This document shows, in pieces, positions 54,122 through 62,846 of a DNA stretch of 64,000 nucleotides; the stretch's first letter is position 1; each line of letters starts with the position of its first letter. The stretch comes from Granulosicoccus sp045106475 (GTDB lineage: Bacteria; Pseudomonadota; Gammaproteobacteria; Granulosicoccales; Granulosicoccaceae). A program made the translations under genes and the position numbers. The notes beneath the pieces were generated by a model. That model saw only the letters and a list, made by a program, of their open reading frames with translations. It did not search any database and had not been told where the DNA came from. The stretch is from assembly GCA_045106475.1 (NCBI GenBank), contig JBGCEO010000070.1, forward strand, positions 1-64,000. The letters run 5' to 3'.

Positions 54122-54919
54122 TCAGCGCTGCAGGATTCGTTTCAGATATTCTGGCAATACAGCGGCCTGAGTTTGCATTTCATCCACCAGCAGATCCACT
54201 AAAAAAGGCAGCAAGATAATCAACAGTAGGATGGTTGCCATGGACTTAATCGACATCGATAGAAAAAACACATTGAACTGCTGAGCGAAGCGATTAATAA
54301 GCCCCATTGATACATCAATGATGAAAATCACCGCCATGATTGGACCGGCAATACGAATGGTCAGACTCATAAAACGTGACAACTCTGCCTCAAACAAAGC
54401 CACGGATGCCATTTTCAAACTAGTGATTGGCTTGACCAATGGCCAGATTGCAAAGCTCTCAAGTAGAACACCAGTCATCAATAACAAACCACCACTGGCC
54501 AGAAAAATAAAGCTGGCCCAACGGCTCAGAAACGCTCCAATCAGTGTGACTTCATTACCTACAACGGGATCAAAAAAAAGTGCAAAAGAGGCACCTATCT
54601 GCATGTCAATAACGACACCTGCGGCTTCAAATGCCCACAGAAACATACCAAAGAAAAGGCCTATTACTGCACCTATCAACGCCTCCTTGGCAAACAGTCC
54701 AATCCACATGGTTGTACTGAACTGTTCAACTTCAGCGCTGGGCTGAATTAGTACGCTTAACAGGGCAAGAGCGAGAAACATTGAATTTCGCACCATTGCA
54801 GGCACGCCTTCCTTACTAAACAGTGGCAGAAGCAAAAAAGCAATCGACACTCGCATAGCAGAGAGCGACAACACGATTATGTTGTCACCCAATAGACTGA
54901 AGAGTTCAGCCGTATTCAT
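54122..54919 (-). CDS. sctT: Type III secretion export apparatus protein SctT
   Basis: SctT is one of the core export-gate proteins of the type III system, homologous to flagellar FliR. The 265-residue membrane protein has about seven hydrophobic helices and family stretches such as KEALIGAVIGLFFGMFLWAFEAAG near residue 79 and GLINRFAQQFNVFFLSM near 207. It is the last gene of the operon, 14 bases after sctS; no sctU follows on this strand, since the next genes are convergent. Confidence 0.95.
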   Translation of the reverse strand: MNTAELFSLLGDNIIVLSLSAMRVSIAFLLLPLFSKEGVPAMVRNSMFLALALLSVLIQPSAEVEQFSTTMWIGLFAKEALIGAVIGLFFGMFLWAFEAAGVVIDMQIGASFALFFDPVVGNEVTLIGAFLSRWASFIFLASGGLLLMTGVLLESFAIWPLVKPITSLKMASVALFEAELSRFMSLTIRIAGPIMAVIFIIDVSMGLINRFAQQFNVFFLSMSIKSMATILLLIILLPFLVDLLVDEMQTQAAVLPEYLKRILQR

Positions 54920-54933
54920 GGCTTGCAGACACC

Positions 54934-55203
54934 CTATCCAACTAGCGAGGGAAAGTCGGAAAAGATACGATCAGAGAACCGGTACAAGGAACTACCAATC
55001 AGACTTGCCGTAAGAAAAATAGTAACCACGATGGCAAAAAACTTTGCAGCATACTGAAAGGTTTGTTCTTGAAGCTGCGTTGCTGCCTGAACAAACGCAA
55101 TCAAAATACCCACAAGAGCTGCTACCACTACCGGAGGCCCAGCCAGAATGACAACGAGCCACAACGCTTGTTGTGTTATTTGCAATACCTCGGACGTCAG
55201 CAC
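54934..55203 (-). CDS. sctS: Type III secretion export apparatus protein SctS
   Basis: SctS (FliQ homologue) is a small two-helix gate protein. The 89 residues hold two hydrophobic helices around ALWLVVILAGPPVVVAALVG and FFAIVVTIFLTASLIG, with the conserved loop ATQLQEQTFQYAAKF between. The only usable start is GTG 55203, without a good ribosome site, 57 bases after the sctR stop. It lies between sctR and sctT in the standard order. Confidence 0.94.
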   Translation of the reverse strand: MLTSEVLQITQQALWLVVILAGPPVVVAALVGILIAFVQAATQLQEQTFQYAAKFFAIVVTIFLTASLIGSSLYRFSDRIFSDFPSLVG

Positions 55204-55260
55204 AACAGCTGGCCCGCGTCTAGCGCAGAGACTACAGGGCTCTGCGTAGCTTTTGCATCA

Positions 55261-55914
55261 CTAGACATAAGAGAGCACCAGTCCATGAGCCAGTTTGGTC
55301 CAACCCTCGACCAGTACGAATAGCAATAATTTGAATGGGAGTGAAATAGTGGTTGGCGATAACATCATCATTCCCATTGCCATCAGAATATTCGAGATAA
55401 CCAGATCAATAACCACAAAGGGCAGAAAAATCAGAAAACCGATCTGGAATGCCGTTGTCAGCTCGCTGATTGTAAACGCGGGTATAACGACAATAAAATC
55501 ACTGCTGCTGAGAAGGGCAGCCTCTTCGGGTTCGACCATGCGCTTAGCAGTTGCCAGGAAAAACTCGCGCTCCCGCTCTTTGGAATGTTCAAGCATAAAC
55601 TCGCGAAGTGGCTCCTTCGCCGAGTCTGCAGCAGCCAGCAAGTCTTCTGCACTCTCTGTAAAACTGCCACGTCCATCCAATTGCGCCAACATCGCCTGGC
55701 CAACCGGATACATGACATACATCGTAAGTATCAACGCTAGACCATTCAATACAACGTTTGGTGGAATTTGTTGTGTGCCTAAAGCATTGCGCAGAAGACT
55801 AAGCACCACCACTATTTTGGTGAAGGACGTAACCATCACAGCCACAAAAGGAGCCAGCGCCAGAACGATAACCGTTACGAGTGCTGAAGAAGGCGAAAAC
55901 TGCGTCAAATCCAT
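55261..55914 (-). CDS. sctR: Type III secretion export apparatus protein SctR
   Basis: SctR (FliP homologue) is the main pore-forming gate protein. The 217 residues show the family stretches FTKIVVVLSLLRNALGTQQIPPN near residue 31, VVIPAFTISELTTAFQIGF near 141 and MMMLSPTTISLPFKLLLFVLVEGW near 184, with four membrane helices. It starts seven bases after sctQ ends. Confidence 0.96.
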   Translation of the reverse strand: MDLTQFSPSSALVTVIVLALAPFVAVMVTSFTKIVVVLSLLRNALGTQQIPPNVVLNGLALILTMYVMYPVGQAMLAQLDGRGSFTESAEDLLAAADSAKEPLREFMLEHSKEREREFFLATAKRMVEPEEAALLSSSDFIVVIPAFTISELTTAFQIGFLIFLPFVVIDLVISNILMAMGMMMLSPTTISLPFKLLLFVLVEGWTKLAHGLVLSYV

Positions 55915-55921
55915 GAGCTGC

Positions 55922-56881
55922 TTAATCCTCGTTAGCGTCGTTGCTTAAGTCTGGACCGTCTACCAGCACGGCGTAACCACTTCCCAGTGAGACGACTCGA
56001 CCTTGCAGTTTGAGCTTGTGCATCTGACACTTGATCACTACAGGCACACTTTCAAGCAACTGAGGCAACGCAATTAGCACATTTTGTCCTGATTGCCAGG
56101 CGGACTCCGCGTACAGCTGATTGATCAATAAGGATGTCTTCAGACTGATCTCCATATCTAACTCAGCAGATTGATCGGCATCACTACCCACAGTTTGGTC
56201 ATGCTGTTGAATAGCTTCGTTTGGCATCAGTCGAATTGCATTGCTCTCAGTGCTGAGCTCACCGCTGATCGCAGGTGCTTCACTGCTGTTTTCTGCGCTA
56301 ATTGGCTGCATCTGCACTGCCCATAGCGACGAGAACGAATCCGGCAGCAAGAGTAAGGCACCGGGGCAAAGCTTTTCATACTCATCGGTGCGCAGTATTT
56401 TTTTCTGCAATACAGCCTCATAAAGACGCGCATGCCGGGTCAATTTGACCAATGATTGCCACTGCTCGGGTAATTCTGGCATCTGGCGCAGTTCATCATG
56501 AGCAATGGCCAGATAAATCGTGCGTTTCTGTCCTTCAAGCGACGACAAAGAGATTGTCAGTCTTGGCAAGTGTGTTTGATAGTGCAAGGAATTGTCGGCG
56601 TTTAACTGATCTACAGTCTCTTCCTGAGGGTTGTCCGGTTTAGCAGCAGTCATAGGCGTCCAATCAAATACCTGCCCGCTCCAAACCTCAAGGCACTGTA
56701 AGAGAGGATCATGATCTGCCAATAGCACTGCATCCAGCAGATCCTGTACATGAATATGCGAATCCGGCTCTAATCCAAGTTCAGATATTGAATTACCCGA
56801 TGCCCGATTAATGGCCATGTACAGACCGTCACTTTCGAACCACCGATATTGATGCATCGCTGCACCTGCGACTTCACTCAT
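55922..56881 (-). CDS. sctQ: Type III secretion C-ring protein SctQ
   Basis: SctQ (YscQ/HrcQ) forms the cytoplasmic sorting platform with SctK and SctL. The 319-residue protein ends in a SpoA/FliN-like domain (AESAWQSGQNVLIALPQLLE, then VVIKCQMHKLKLQGRVVSL). The N-terminal two thirds are divergent, as is usual. ATG 56881 is eight bases after the response-regulator stop; a TTG at 56893 overlaps that stop and is also possible. Confidence 0.85.
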   Translation of the reverse strand: MSEVAGAAMHQYRWFESDGLYMAINRASGNSISELGLEPDSHIHVQDLLDAVLLADHDPLLQCLEVWSGQVFDWTPMTAAKPDNPQEETVDQLNADNSLHYQTHLPRLTISLSSLEGQKRTIYLAIAHDELRQMPELPEQWQSLVKLTRHARLYEAVLQKKILRTDEYEKLCPGALLLLPDSFSSLWAVQMQPISAENSSEAPAISGELSTESNAIRLMPNEAIQQHDQTVGSDADQSAELDMEISLKTSLLINQLYAESAWQSGQNVLIALPQLLESVPVVIKCQMHKLKLQGRVVSLGSGYAVLVDGPDLSNDANED

Positions 56882-56889
56882 GTCTGCTT

Positions 56890-57519
56890 TCAACCAAGCT
56901 CACAAGACAGGACTAAGCTCACCAGATGTGCCGCATTCTTAGCGCCCAGCTTGTGCATGGAACGAGAGCGATGCAACTCTACTGTCTTAACACTAATATC
57001 GAGCTCGGAAGCTATCTGCTTGTTGGATAGCTTATTAACAATGCAACGGGTGACCTGTAATTCACGTGGAGTTAAGGATTCCAGCTTTCTCTTGGCATCG
57101 GCCAGGGCTTCACGTTCAGCAGCGCTTGTTCTATTGGATTGCACCTGGTCGGAGAGAGCTTGCTCTAATGATGACTTAAGGGCATCGTCTTCCAAAGGTT
57201 TTTCAAGAAACGTTAATGCGCCTTTTTTCATAGCCGACACGGCCAAGGGTACATCCCCGTGAGCGGTCATGTAGATGACCGGTAGATCGATATTACTTTC
57301 TTGCATAAGATCATGCACATCAAGGCCGCTTAGCTCTGGCATACGAATATCTAACAAAAGGCAGGCTGCTTGTTCCTTGGGCACATCAGCCATTGCCTTG
57401 AGGGCTTCGTTGTAGGCTCCGAAATGACTTACCTCATACCCCAGCGCCTCCAGCAAGAAGGCCGTAGATTCACGAAAATTGGCGTTGTCGTCTAGTATGA
57501 AAACCTGCTGATTACTCAT
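56890..57519 (-). CDS. FixJ-family response regulator inside the T3SS operon
   Basis: This 209-residue regulator has a receiver domain (ILDDNANF, phospho-accepting Asp57 in LLLDIRMPELSG, Lys107 in FLEKPLEDD) and a LuxR-type HTH (LTPRELQVTRCIVNKLSNKQ, then VKTVELHRSRSMHKLG near 172-191). It resembles FixJ/TtrR-type regulators. The ATG overlaps the stop of the kinase gene (ATGA), so the pair is coupled. A two-component pair between secretion structural genes is unusual; it probably controls this secretion system. Confidence 0.92.
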   Translation of the reverse strand: MSNQQVFILDDNANFRESTAFLLEALGYEVSHFGAYNEALKAMADVPKEQAACLLLDIRMPELSGLDVHDLMQESNIDLPVIYMTAHGDVPLAVSAMKKGALTFLEKPLEDDALKSSLEQALSDQVQSNRTSAAEREALADAKRKLESLTPRELQVTRCIVNKLSNKQIASELDISVKTVELHRSRSMHKLGAKNAAHLVSLVLSCELG

Positions 57520-58706
57520 TGCTCGCTCCCACTATCCTTAACCTGAGCTTGTTCACTAGACTCTGCAGCATCTTTGAACGGCAATTCCACATTGGATGTG
57601 CATCCACCGCCTGAATTTGGGGATAACCACAATCTGCCCTGATGCAGCTCGACAAAAGAGCGGCATATATTGAGACCTACTCCCATGCCACTTGCTTTGG
57701 TTGTAGAGAAAGGGACAAAGAGTGTCGTTTCCTTGCCTTCGAGTCCGTGACCACGGTCTCGAATACTGACTCGAGAAGACCCGCCGCTGCGTTTGCACTC
57801 GATGGTTAGCAGACGATGCGCTGGATCACATTCCTGCATCGCCTCGACTCCATTTCTCAGTAAATTGACCAACACTTGCTGAAGCATCGTGGGATCACCC
57901 TGACACAGCAGTGGTTCGTCGCTGATGATCAGCTCTGTGCGACACTGGTTGGCACTTAACAGCCAATCCATCAATGACAACGATTCTTGAGTCAGATTCG
58001 CTATATCGATGATCTTTTGCTGGGGTCGACGAGCCTGAGTGAAGTCTCTGATTCTGTTTATAACGCTATTAGTAAATTGAGCCTGTTCGAGAGCATTGTC
58101 TAGAGCCTTTTCCAGCTGTTCAGGCTGCGAATCGCTTCGCTGTAGCCGGATTCTCACACCTTTGAGGATATTAGTAATCGTAGCAATCGGTTGTTTGATC
58201 TCATGCGCCAGGGTCGTTGCCATTTCGCTCACGGATATAGTGCGGGAGGTGGTGAACATGGATTCCCTGGCCTGCATGTAAAGATGCATATCATCGGTTG
58301 TTCGAAGATGTTCTTGTAGCTGTAGCGAAATCACACCTGACTCAAGCTGCGTGAAGCCGAGCTCTTTTGATTGTTTAGCACTCTCACACCACAGCACAGC
58401 GGAACAAGGACCGTGCTCTTCAAAGTTATGATAAAGCTGAGCAAGCTCCTGCCAATTGCTAAGCGAATCAGACCAACTTTCTTGCCCGGTAAGTTCAGGC
58501 AGCACGGCTTCCCAGGCACTGGAACACCATACGATGCGATCGGAGTGCGGGTCTAGCAAGGCCAATGCCTTGCCGGTTTGATTGATTAGCTCAATCAATG
58601 CAGGAACCTTTATCACATCCAGATCTGAGTCAGCGTTTTCGACCAGAGCGGAGGATCCAACTAATTCGGTATCAAGACTAGGCCGGGAAGTTACTTCCAT
58701 ATCCAT
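57516..58706 (-). CDS. Soluble sensor histidine kinase inside the T3SS operon
   Basis: This kinase of about 396 residues lacks membrane helices. It has a PAS-like N-terminal sensor (LIELINQTGKALALLDP near residue 38), a phospho-accepting histidine in TLAHEIKQPIATITN (His168 from this start) and ATP-binding motifs IRDRGHGLEG and SGMGVGLNICRSF. The HEIKQP box is typical of FixL/DctB-type kinases that pair with FixJ-type regulators. Several starts are possible (58727, 58721, 58706, 58700); ATG 58706 was chosen from an AGG site. It overlaps the upstream unknown gene. It likely senses a cytoplasmic signal. Confidence 0.9.
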   Translation of the reverse strand: MDMEVTSRPSLDTELVGSSALVENADSDLDVIKVPALIELINQTGKALALLDPHSDRIVWCSSAWEAVLPELTGQESWSDSLSNWQELAQLYHNFEEHGPCSAVLWCESAKQSKELGFTQLESGVISLQLQEHLRTTDDMHLYMQARESMFTTSRTISVSEMATTLAHEIKQPIATITNILKGVRIRLQRSDSQPEQLEKALDNALEQAQFTNSVINRIRDFTQARRPQQKIIDIANLTQESLSLMDWLLSANQCRTELIISDEPLLCQGDPTMLQQVLVNLLRNGVEAMQECDPAHRLLTIECKRSGGSSRVSIRDRGHGLEGKETTLFVPFSTTKASGMGVGLNICRSFVELHQGRLWLSPNSGGGCTSNVELPFKDAAESSEQAQVKDSGSEQ

Positions 58707-59617
58707 TCCGTGACCTGCCATGACCAAGGCGCTCTATCCGCAAGACTATTATCAATGCGTATGCGTACGCCACTTATTGCCCCCACCGCTGGAGAATCTG
58801 TACAGCGACAATGCAAGGCACTCACCATCGATTCAGGATCGGTGACCGTCATTTCCCATTGGCGTTGAGAATGCAGAGCACTCTCCGCTAGCCAAAGTCC
58901 CTGCATACTGCCAACACATACATCCTGTCGGTAGATATATCCCCACAAAACGTGGTCGTCGGCTAATTGACCATCAAAAGCCAGACATAGAACCATGACA
59001 TCAGCAAGCCGATCAGATTCAGACGCAACAATGGCCTGTCGCACATTCAACGGTGCATGATTATCTATCCAGTGTTTCGCCGGTAGCACCACCGCTATCG
59101 GATTACCGCTTATCCCCTGCTCTCGGGTAATCGAATGGAACTGCTGAAGTGCATCTTTAAGAGCATTAATCAAGAGTTCATCTTGGTGCAGAGTCGATGC
59201 GGATACTGATTCAGAGTTGCACTCTAGCTCGGGTTCGTCATCCTCATGGCCTTCCTCCGAATCTGAATGATCCTGATCAGAGCCGCGACCCTCATCATTG
59301 GTTTGCCAGTTTTCTTCCAAATCAGCGTCGTTTGTTCTGGTGCGCAACGCAGACTCTGCATGCAAGACTGCCTGCGCTGTCAGACTAAGCTGATGATGCC
59401 CTAGCACGGCACTTTGCTGTGCACGAAGAAGCTCCGCCTGACCGGTGGCACTATGTACCGTTATCCCGGTTGCTGCAGCGAATGCAATATCGGCCCGCAT
59501 ACGGGACAACTCACCCGATAGGATATTCGCGAGTCTCGCACCTAATTGTTGAATCGGTTCCTGTGTACTCAGGCGAATATCGATCGCCATACCTGGAGAT
59601 GTTAGGGCATCAATCAT
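58691..59617 (-). CDS. Unknown protein encoded within the T3SS operon
   Basis: A 308-residue protein that I do not recognise. It has a helical N-terminal region, an acidic Asp/Glu/Ser-rich stretch near residues 95-140 (EEGHEDDEPELE), then a more structured C-terminal half ending in a Trp-rich tail (APWSWQVTEWIWK). No signal peptide or membrane helix is visible. Its ATG overlaps the sctP stop by eight bases and its end overlaps the kinase gene, so it is translated with the secretion genes. Possible roles are a needle-length, sorting-platform or regulatory component, but only position supports this. Confidence 0.8.
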   Translation of the reverse strand: MIDALTSPGMAIDIRLSTQEPIQQLGARLANILSGELSRMRADIAFAAATGITVHSATGQAELLRAQQSAVLGHHQLSLTAQAVLHAESALRTRTNDADLEENWQTNDEGRGSDQDHSDSEEGHEDDEPELECNSESVSASTLHQDELLINALKDALQQFHSITREQGISGNPIAVVLPAKHWIDNHAPLNVRQAIVASESDRLADVMVLCLAFDGQLADDHVLWGYIYRQDVCVGSMQGLWLAESALHSQRQWEMTVTDPESMVSALHCRCTDSPAVGAISGVRIRIDNSLADRAPWSWQVTEWIWK

Positions 59618-60371
59618 CAGCGGATGCTAGATGAGCAGCCAGTCGAGATATGACTACCGACTCGACATCATGGCCTTCCTTGAGCAATGCTAATTTGAGT
59701 TCATCGGCCTGCTCTTGTTCATCCAATTGCGCGGATGCGCTGAATGAAACATTCACACGCCAACTCCCCTGAATGCTTCTTTGCAGTTGCATGGCAGTGA
59801 TACCAGCCTGATCATTCAGCACTGCGAAACGCCAATGGCCATCATGGTTACCCGGTGCTCGTTCGAGTCGCGCCATCATCTGTGCCACCGTTTCTGCAGA
59901 TAACGTGCTTCCAGCGGATGAAGCCTGCGCTGATCCGGCAGCTGAGCTATTGGCATCAGCATTAAAACCTTCAATCACCATCCCGCCTGGCAATTCCATG
60001 CTACCCAGTGTCATATCTATGAGTAGAGTGTCTCTAACCTCAGTATCAAGTGAACCTGCGATTCGATGCGCGACAGACTGAGGGTTATCTTGCAGCGCAT
60101 CAGTTGAGAGCAAGCTTTCATCGGTTGATTGCTGAGCACCCCCAATCAGTGATTCATCGTCCAGCGAGTCTGCCACTTTGACATCAGAGTTTCTTGAGTT
60201 GTTTGCTTCCTGGGCTCTGCTGTTTTTTGAACTGATTCTGTTCAATGCACTTTCGAACGAGTTTTTTTCCGTGGACTGCCATTGACCTGAGTTTGCGATG
60301 CCGGGTCTATGTGCGGGTAGATCCGAGAGTTTGTTTGGCGGCATATAGGCCGGTGATGTGGGCTTATCCAT
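59610..60371 (-). CDS. sctP: Probable needle-length regulator SctP
   Basis: This 253-residue protein sits where sctP (YscP/HrpP-type) is normally found, between sctO and sctQ. It has a disordered Ser/Asn-rich N-terminal half, as expected for a ruler protein, and a compact C-terminal region (GHWRFAVLNDQAGITAMQLQ, then WRVNVSFSA near 205) that resembles the FliK/SctP C-terminal substrate-switch domain. Identity is based mostly on position and architecture, since the family diverges quickly. It starts six bases after the sctO stop. Confidence 0.7.
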   Translation of the reverse strand: MDKPTSPAYMPPNKLSDLPAHRPGIANSGQWQSTEKNSFESALNRISSKNSRAQEANNSRNSDVKVADSLDDESLIGGAQQSTDESLLSTDALQDNPQSVAHRIAGSLDTEVRDTLLIDMTLGSMELPGGMVIEGFNADANSSAAGSAQASSAGSTLSAETVAQMMARLERAPGNHDGHWRFAVLNDQAGITAMQLQRSIQGSWRVNVSFSASAQLDEQEQADELKLALLKEGHDVESVVISRLAAHLASADD

Positions 60372-60377
60372 CTATGC

Positions 60378-60854
60378 TTATACCTGTGTTGGTCTATCAT
60401 CAAGCAAGGCATCTTCTAGACGACTCTGCCTTTTGAGTCGCTCACGCTGATTTTTGTCCTCAACTTTTTTAAGTCCCTTGATACGATCGCGCGTTCTTGC
60501 CCAATTGCGTTGGCGAGCAGCAAGTTCGTACTTTGCGTCTTTCACATCACGCAAAAAGCCTGGTAGATAGAAATCCTCCATCTCAAGCTCCTGAGTCAAC
60601 ATATTCCTGCGATCGCTTTCTGCTCGAAGCGACAGAGCAGTCATGCTTTTAATTTCATTTTTAGAGCGCAGTTGGTGCAACGATTCCAGCTCATCTCTCA
60701 GGCTCTGGACCAATGCTCGTTGTTCATCAAGGCGACCTTGCACTCGCTCCAGCTCCACCCGTTGTTCAGCAATCAGTTGCAAGGCACGCTTTTCACGCAA
60801 TTTGTATAGCTGATGCAACTGTTCGATTTCACGAGTTTCTACTTGCATGCTCAT
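60378..60854 (-). CDS. sctO: Type III secretion stalk protein SctO
   Basis: SctO (YscO/FliJ-like) is the coiled-coil stalk linking the ATPase to the export gate. The 158-residue protein is almost entirely a charged coiled coil (for example LYKLREKRALQLIAEQRVEL near 16), with no membrane segment. Its ATG overlaps the sctN stop (ATGA). Size, position after sctN and coiled-coil content support the call; sequence identity is low in this family. Confidence 0.8.
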   Translation of the reverse strand: MSMQVETREIEQLHQLYKLREKRALQLIAEQRVELERVQGRLDEQRALVQSLRDELESLHQLRSKNEIKSMTALSLRAESDRRNMLTQELEMEDFYLPGFLRDVKDAKYELAARQRNWARTRDRIKGLKKVEDKNQRERLKRQSRLEDALLDDRPTQV

Positions 60855-62230
60855 GTGCTCGTAGCCTTGTCAGCCGATGTAGTTTGATTAAGCCCCAGCA
60901 ACGACATCAACTGAACCGCACTTTCATCCTGCCCGATACGCTCCTCTGGTGTTTGATGAAGAAAATTACGAATCGCGTCGAGTTTGGCAATAGCCTGATC
61001 AGCCAGAGCGTCACTGCCTGACTTGTATTCCCCTACCTGCAACAGAAACTCAATATCCCGATACTTTGCCAACAAGGTTCGTAATAGTGCCGCTGCTTCA
61101 TACTCCTGCGCGCTGGTGAGATGACGAGCGAGTCGACTCAAGCTCGACAATACATCGATTGCCGGAAACCGGTTCTGCTCAGCAATACTGCGCGATAGTA
61201 CGATGTGCCCGTCCAGTATTGAGCGGGTTTCCTCGGCAACGGGATCCAGTCCATCATCATCGTCAGTTAATACTGTGTAAAAAGCTGTGATCGAGCCGGA
61301 CGCATTGTTACCAGCCCGTTCAAATAGTCGCGGCAGTTCAGCAAATACCGATGGGGTGAAACCCTGACGTACAGGTGGCTCCCCCACAGCCAAGCCTACT
61401 TCCCGAACGGCACGCGCATAACGCGTTACTGAATCCATCAGGAGCAGCACGCGCAGTCCGGCATCTCGAAAGCCTTCAGCTATGGCAGTTGCGGTAATGG
61501 CAGCATTGACTCGTTCCATTGCGGGCCTATCAGAGGTTGCAACAACAATGGCTGCTCGACTGCGAGCACTATCACTCAGTGCATCTTCAAGAAATTCCCG
61601 TACCTCGCGACCTCTTTCGCCAATCAATCCAACCACTATTACATCGGTTTCAGCATGCATGGCCAACATACCAAGTAGCGTAGATTTACCGACGCCTGCC
61701 GGCGCAAATATTCCCAAGCGTTGTCCAACACCGACAGTTAACAGAGAATCGATTGTCTTCACACCGGTACACAAACGCTCTTCAACGCGCCGTCGCTGCA
61801 AAGGGTTGGGAGCAGCGGCATTCAATGGGACTTGTACACAGTGTTGCAGTGCTCCAAGCTCATCAAGCGGCTGACCAAACCCATCGATGACGCGTCCGAG
61901 CAAGGCATCTCCAACGGGTACGGTTACACGCTCAGATACTATGCGCACCGTTGAATCCACAGCAACACCTTGAATACCACCCAGGGGTACTAAGACAGCG
62001 TCACCCTTATTGATACCTACAACATCAGCCAATACAAGAGTATCGCTTACGCGATCGTGGATCTCACAGCGCTGGCCAATTCTTACCGGCAGCCCGCTAA
62101 CGCGCAATGAAGTACCTACAGCATGGACCACACGACCAGTATGCTTGACGGTACTGTGCCCGTACAAACGAGATCGTAAATCGTGCGTTAGCGATTCGCC
62201 TGTAGCAGTCTCAGCCACCTGGTTCACCAT
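60851..62230 (-). CDS. sctN: Type III secretion ATPase SctN
   Basis: This hexameric F1-like ATPase detaches chaperones and unfolds substrates. The protein of about 459 residues has a beta-barrel N-terminus, GRVIDGFGQPLDELG, Walker A APAGVGKSTLLG near residue 177, Walker B LRVLLLMDSVTRYARA, and the family-specific GLIGERGREVREFLED and PPVRQGFTPSVFAELPRLFERAG. ATG 62230 lies inside the end of sctL (20-base overlap); an upstream frame to 62251 is less likely. Confidence 0.96.
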   Translation of the reverse strand: MVNQVAETATGESLTHDLRSRLYGHSTVKHTGRVVHAVGTSLRVSGLPVRIGQRCEIHDRVSDTLVLADVVGINKGDAVLVPLGGIQGVAVDSTVRIVSERVTVPVGDALLGRVIDGFGQPLDELGALQHCVQVPLNAAAPNPLQRRRVEERLCTGVKTIDSLLTVGVGQRLGIFAPAGVGKSTLLGMLAMHAETDVIVVGLIGERGREVREFLEDALSDSARSRAAIVVATSDRPAMERVNAAITATAIAEGFRDAGLRVLLLMDSVTRYARAVREVGLAVGEPPVRQGFTPSVFAELPRLFERAGNNASGSITAFYTVLTDDDDGLDPVAEETRSILDGHIVLSRSIAEQNRFPAIDVLSSLSRLARHLTSAQEYEAAALLRTLLAKYRDIEFLLQVGEYKSGSDALADQAIAKLDAIRNFLHQTPEERIGQDESAVQLMSLLGLNQTTSADKATST

Positions 62231-62846
62231 CGCTATACGTCGAACCCTCAAACACAGCCAGCACAGAATTCAATTGCGTATCGAGGCCAACATCAATCTG
62301 GCCACTTCCAGTATCCAAAATACAGGCCTGCTCGGTCAGTGTGTCATCAGCAACAACGCTACTGATACGTGAATGCTCGGCCTTTGCTAACAAAGCACGA
62401 ACCGTTTCAGCCCTCGATGTGTGAACGCGCAGTTTGATGGTGACCTCATCAAGCACATCCTCAGCGGCCTGTTGTGCTTGCGCCAGTAGCCACTGATCAG
62501 TATTGATATTGCCTGCAATCTTTCTAACGATATCTACCGCCAGTTCTGCACAGCTATCACGCACCTGTTCAACAGCCTGCGCATGCTGCTCGTGCCACTG
62601 TCGAAGTTGCTTTGCATTTTCCACACTTGCTTCTGCGCGACCCTGCGCAAGGCCTTCGAGGCGCCCCCTTTCCATGGCGGTAGCAAACGCTTTTTCTTCA
62701 CGTTGTTTTTGTTGATCCAGGCGTTGATCCAATTGTTTGGCCTGGTCGATAACCGTTTGCAAAGGTTTCAATTCTTCTGGTGAGAACACAGTTTGATCAG
62801 AGGCCAAAAAACCATGTTCGTCACTGAACAATGTAACGAATGTCAT
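62211..62846 (-). CDS. sctL: Type III secretion ATPase regulator SctL
   Basis: SctL (YscL/HrpE/FliH-like) tethers the ATPase to the C ring. The 211 residues show a long charged helix near 30-100 (DQRLDQQKQREEKAFATAME and RGRLEGLAQGRAEASVENAK) and a C-terminal domain with LRVHTSRAETVRALL and QACILDTGSGQIDVGLDTQL, typical of the family. Its ATG overlaps the sctK stop (ATGA). Position between sctK and sctN matches. Confidence 0.92.
   Translation of the reverse strand: MTFVTLFSDEHGFLASDQTVFSPEELKPLQTVIDQAKQLDQRLDQQKQREEKAFATAMERGRLEGLAQGRAEASVENAKQLRQWHEQHAQAVEQVRDSCAELAVDIVRKIAGNINTDQWLLAQAQQAAEDVLDEVTIKLRVHTSRAETVRALLAKAEHSRISSVVADDTLTEQACILDTGSGQIDVGLDTQLNSVLAVFEGSTYSDGEPGG

Noticed and set aside
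55295..55948. A 217-codon plus-strand frame opposite sctR
   Set aside because: It lies entirely antisense to a well-conserved gene, has no recognisable domain and no ribosome site.
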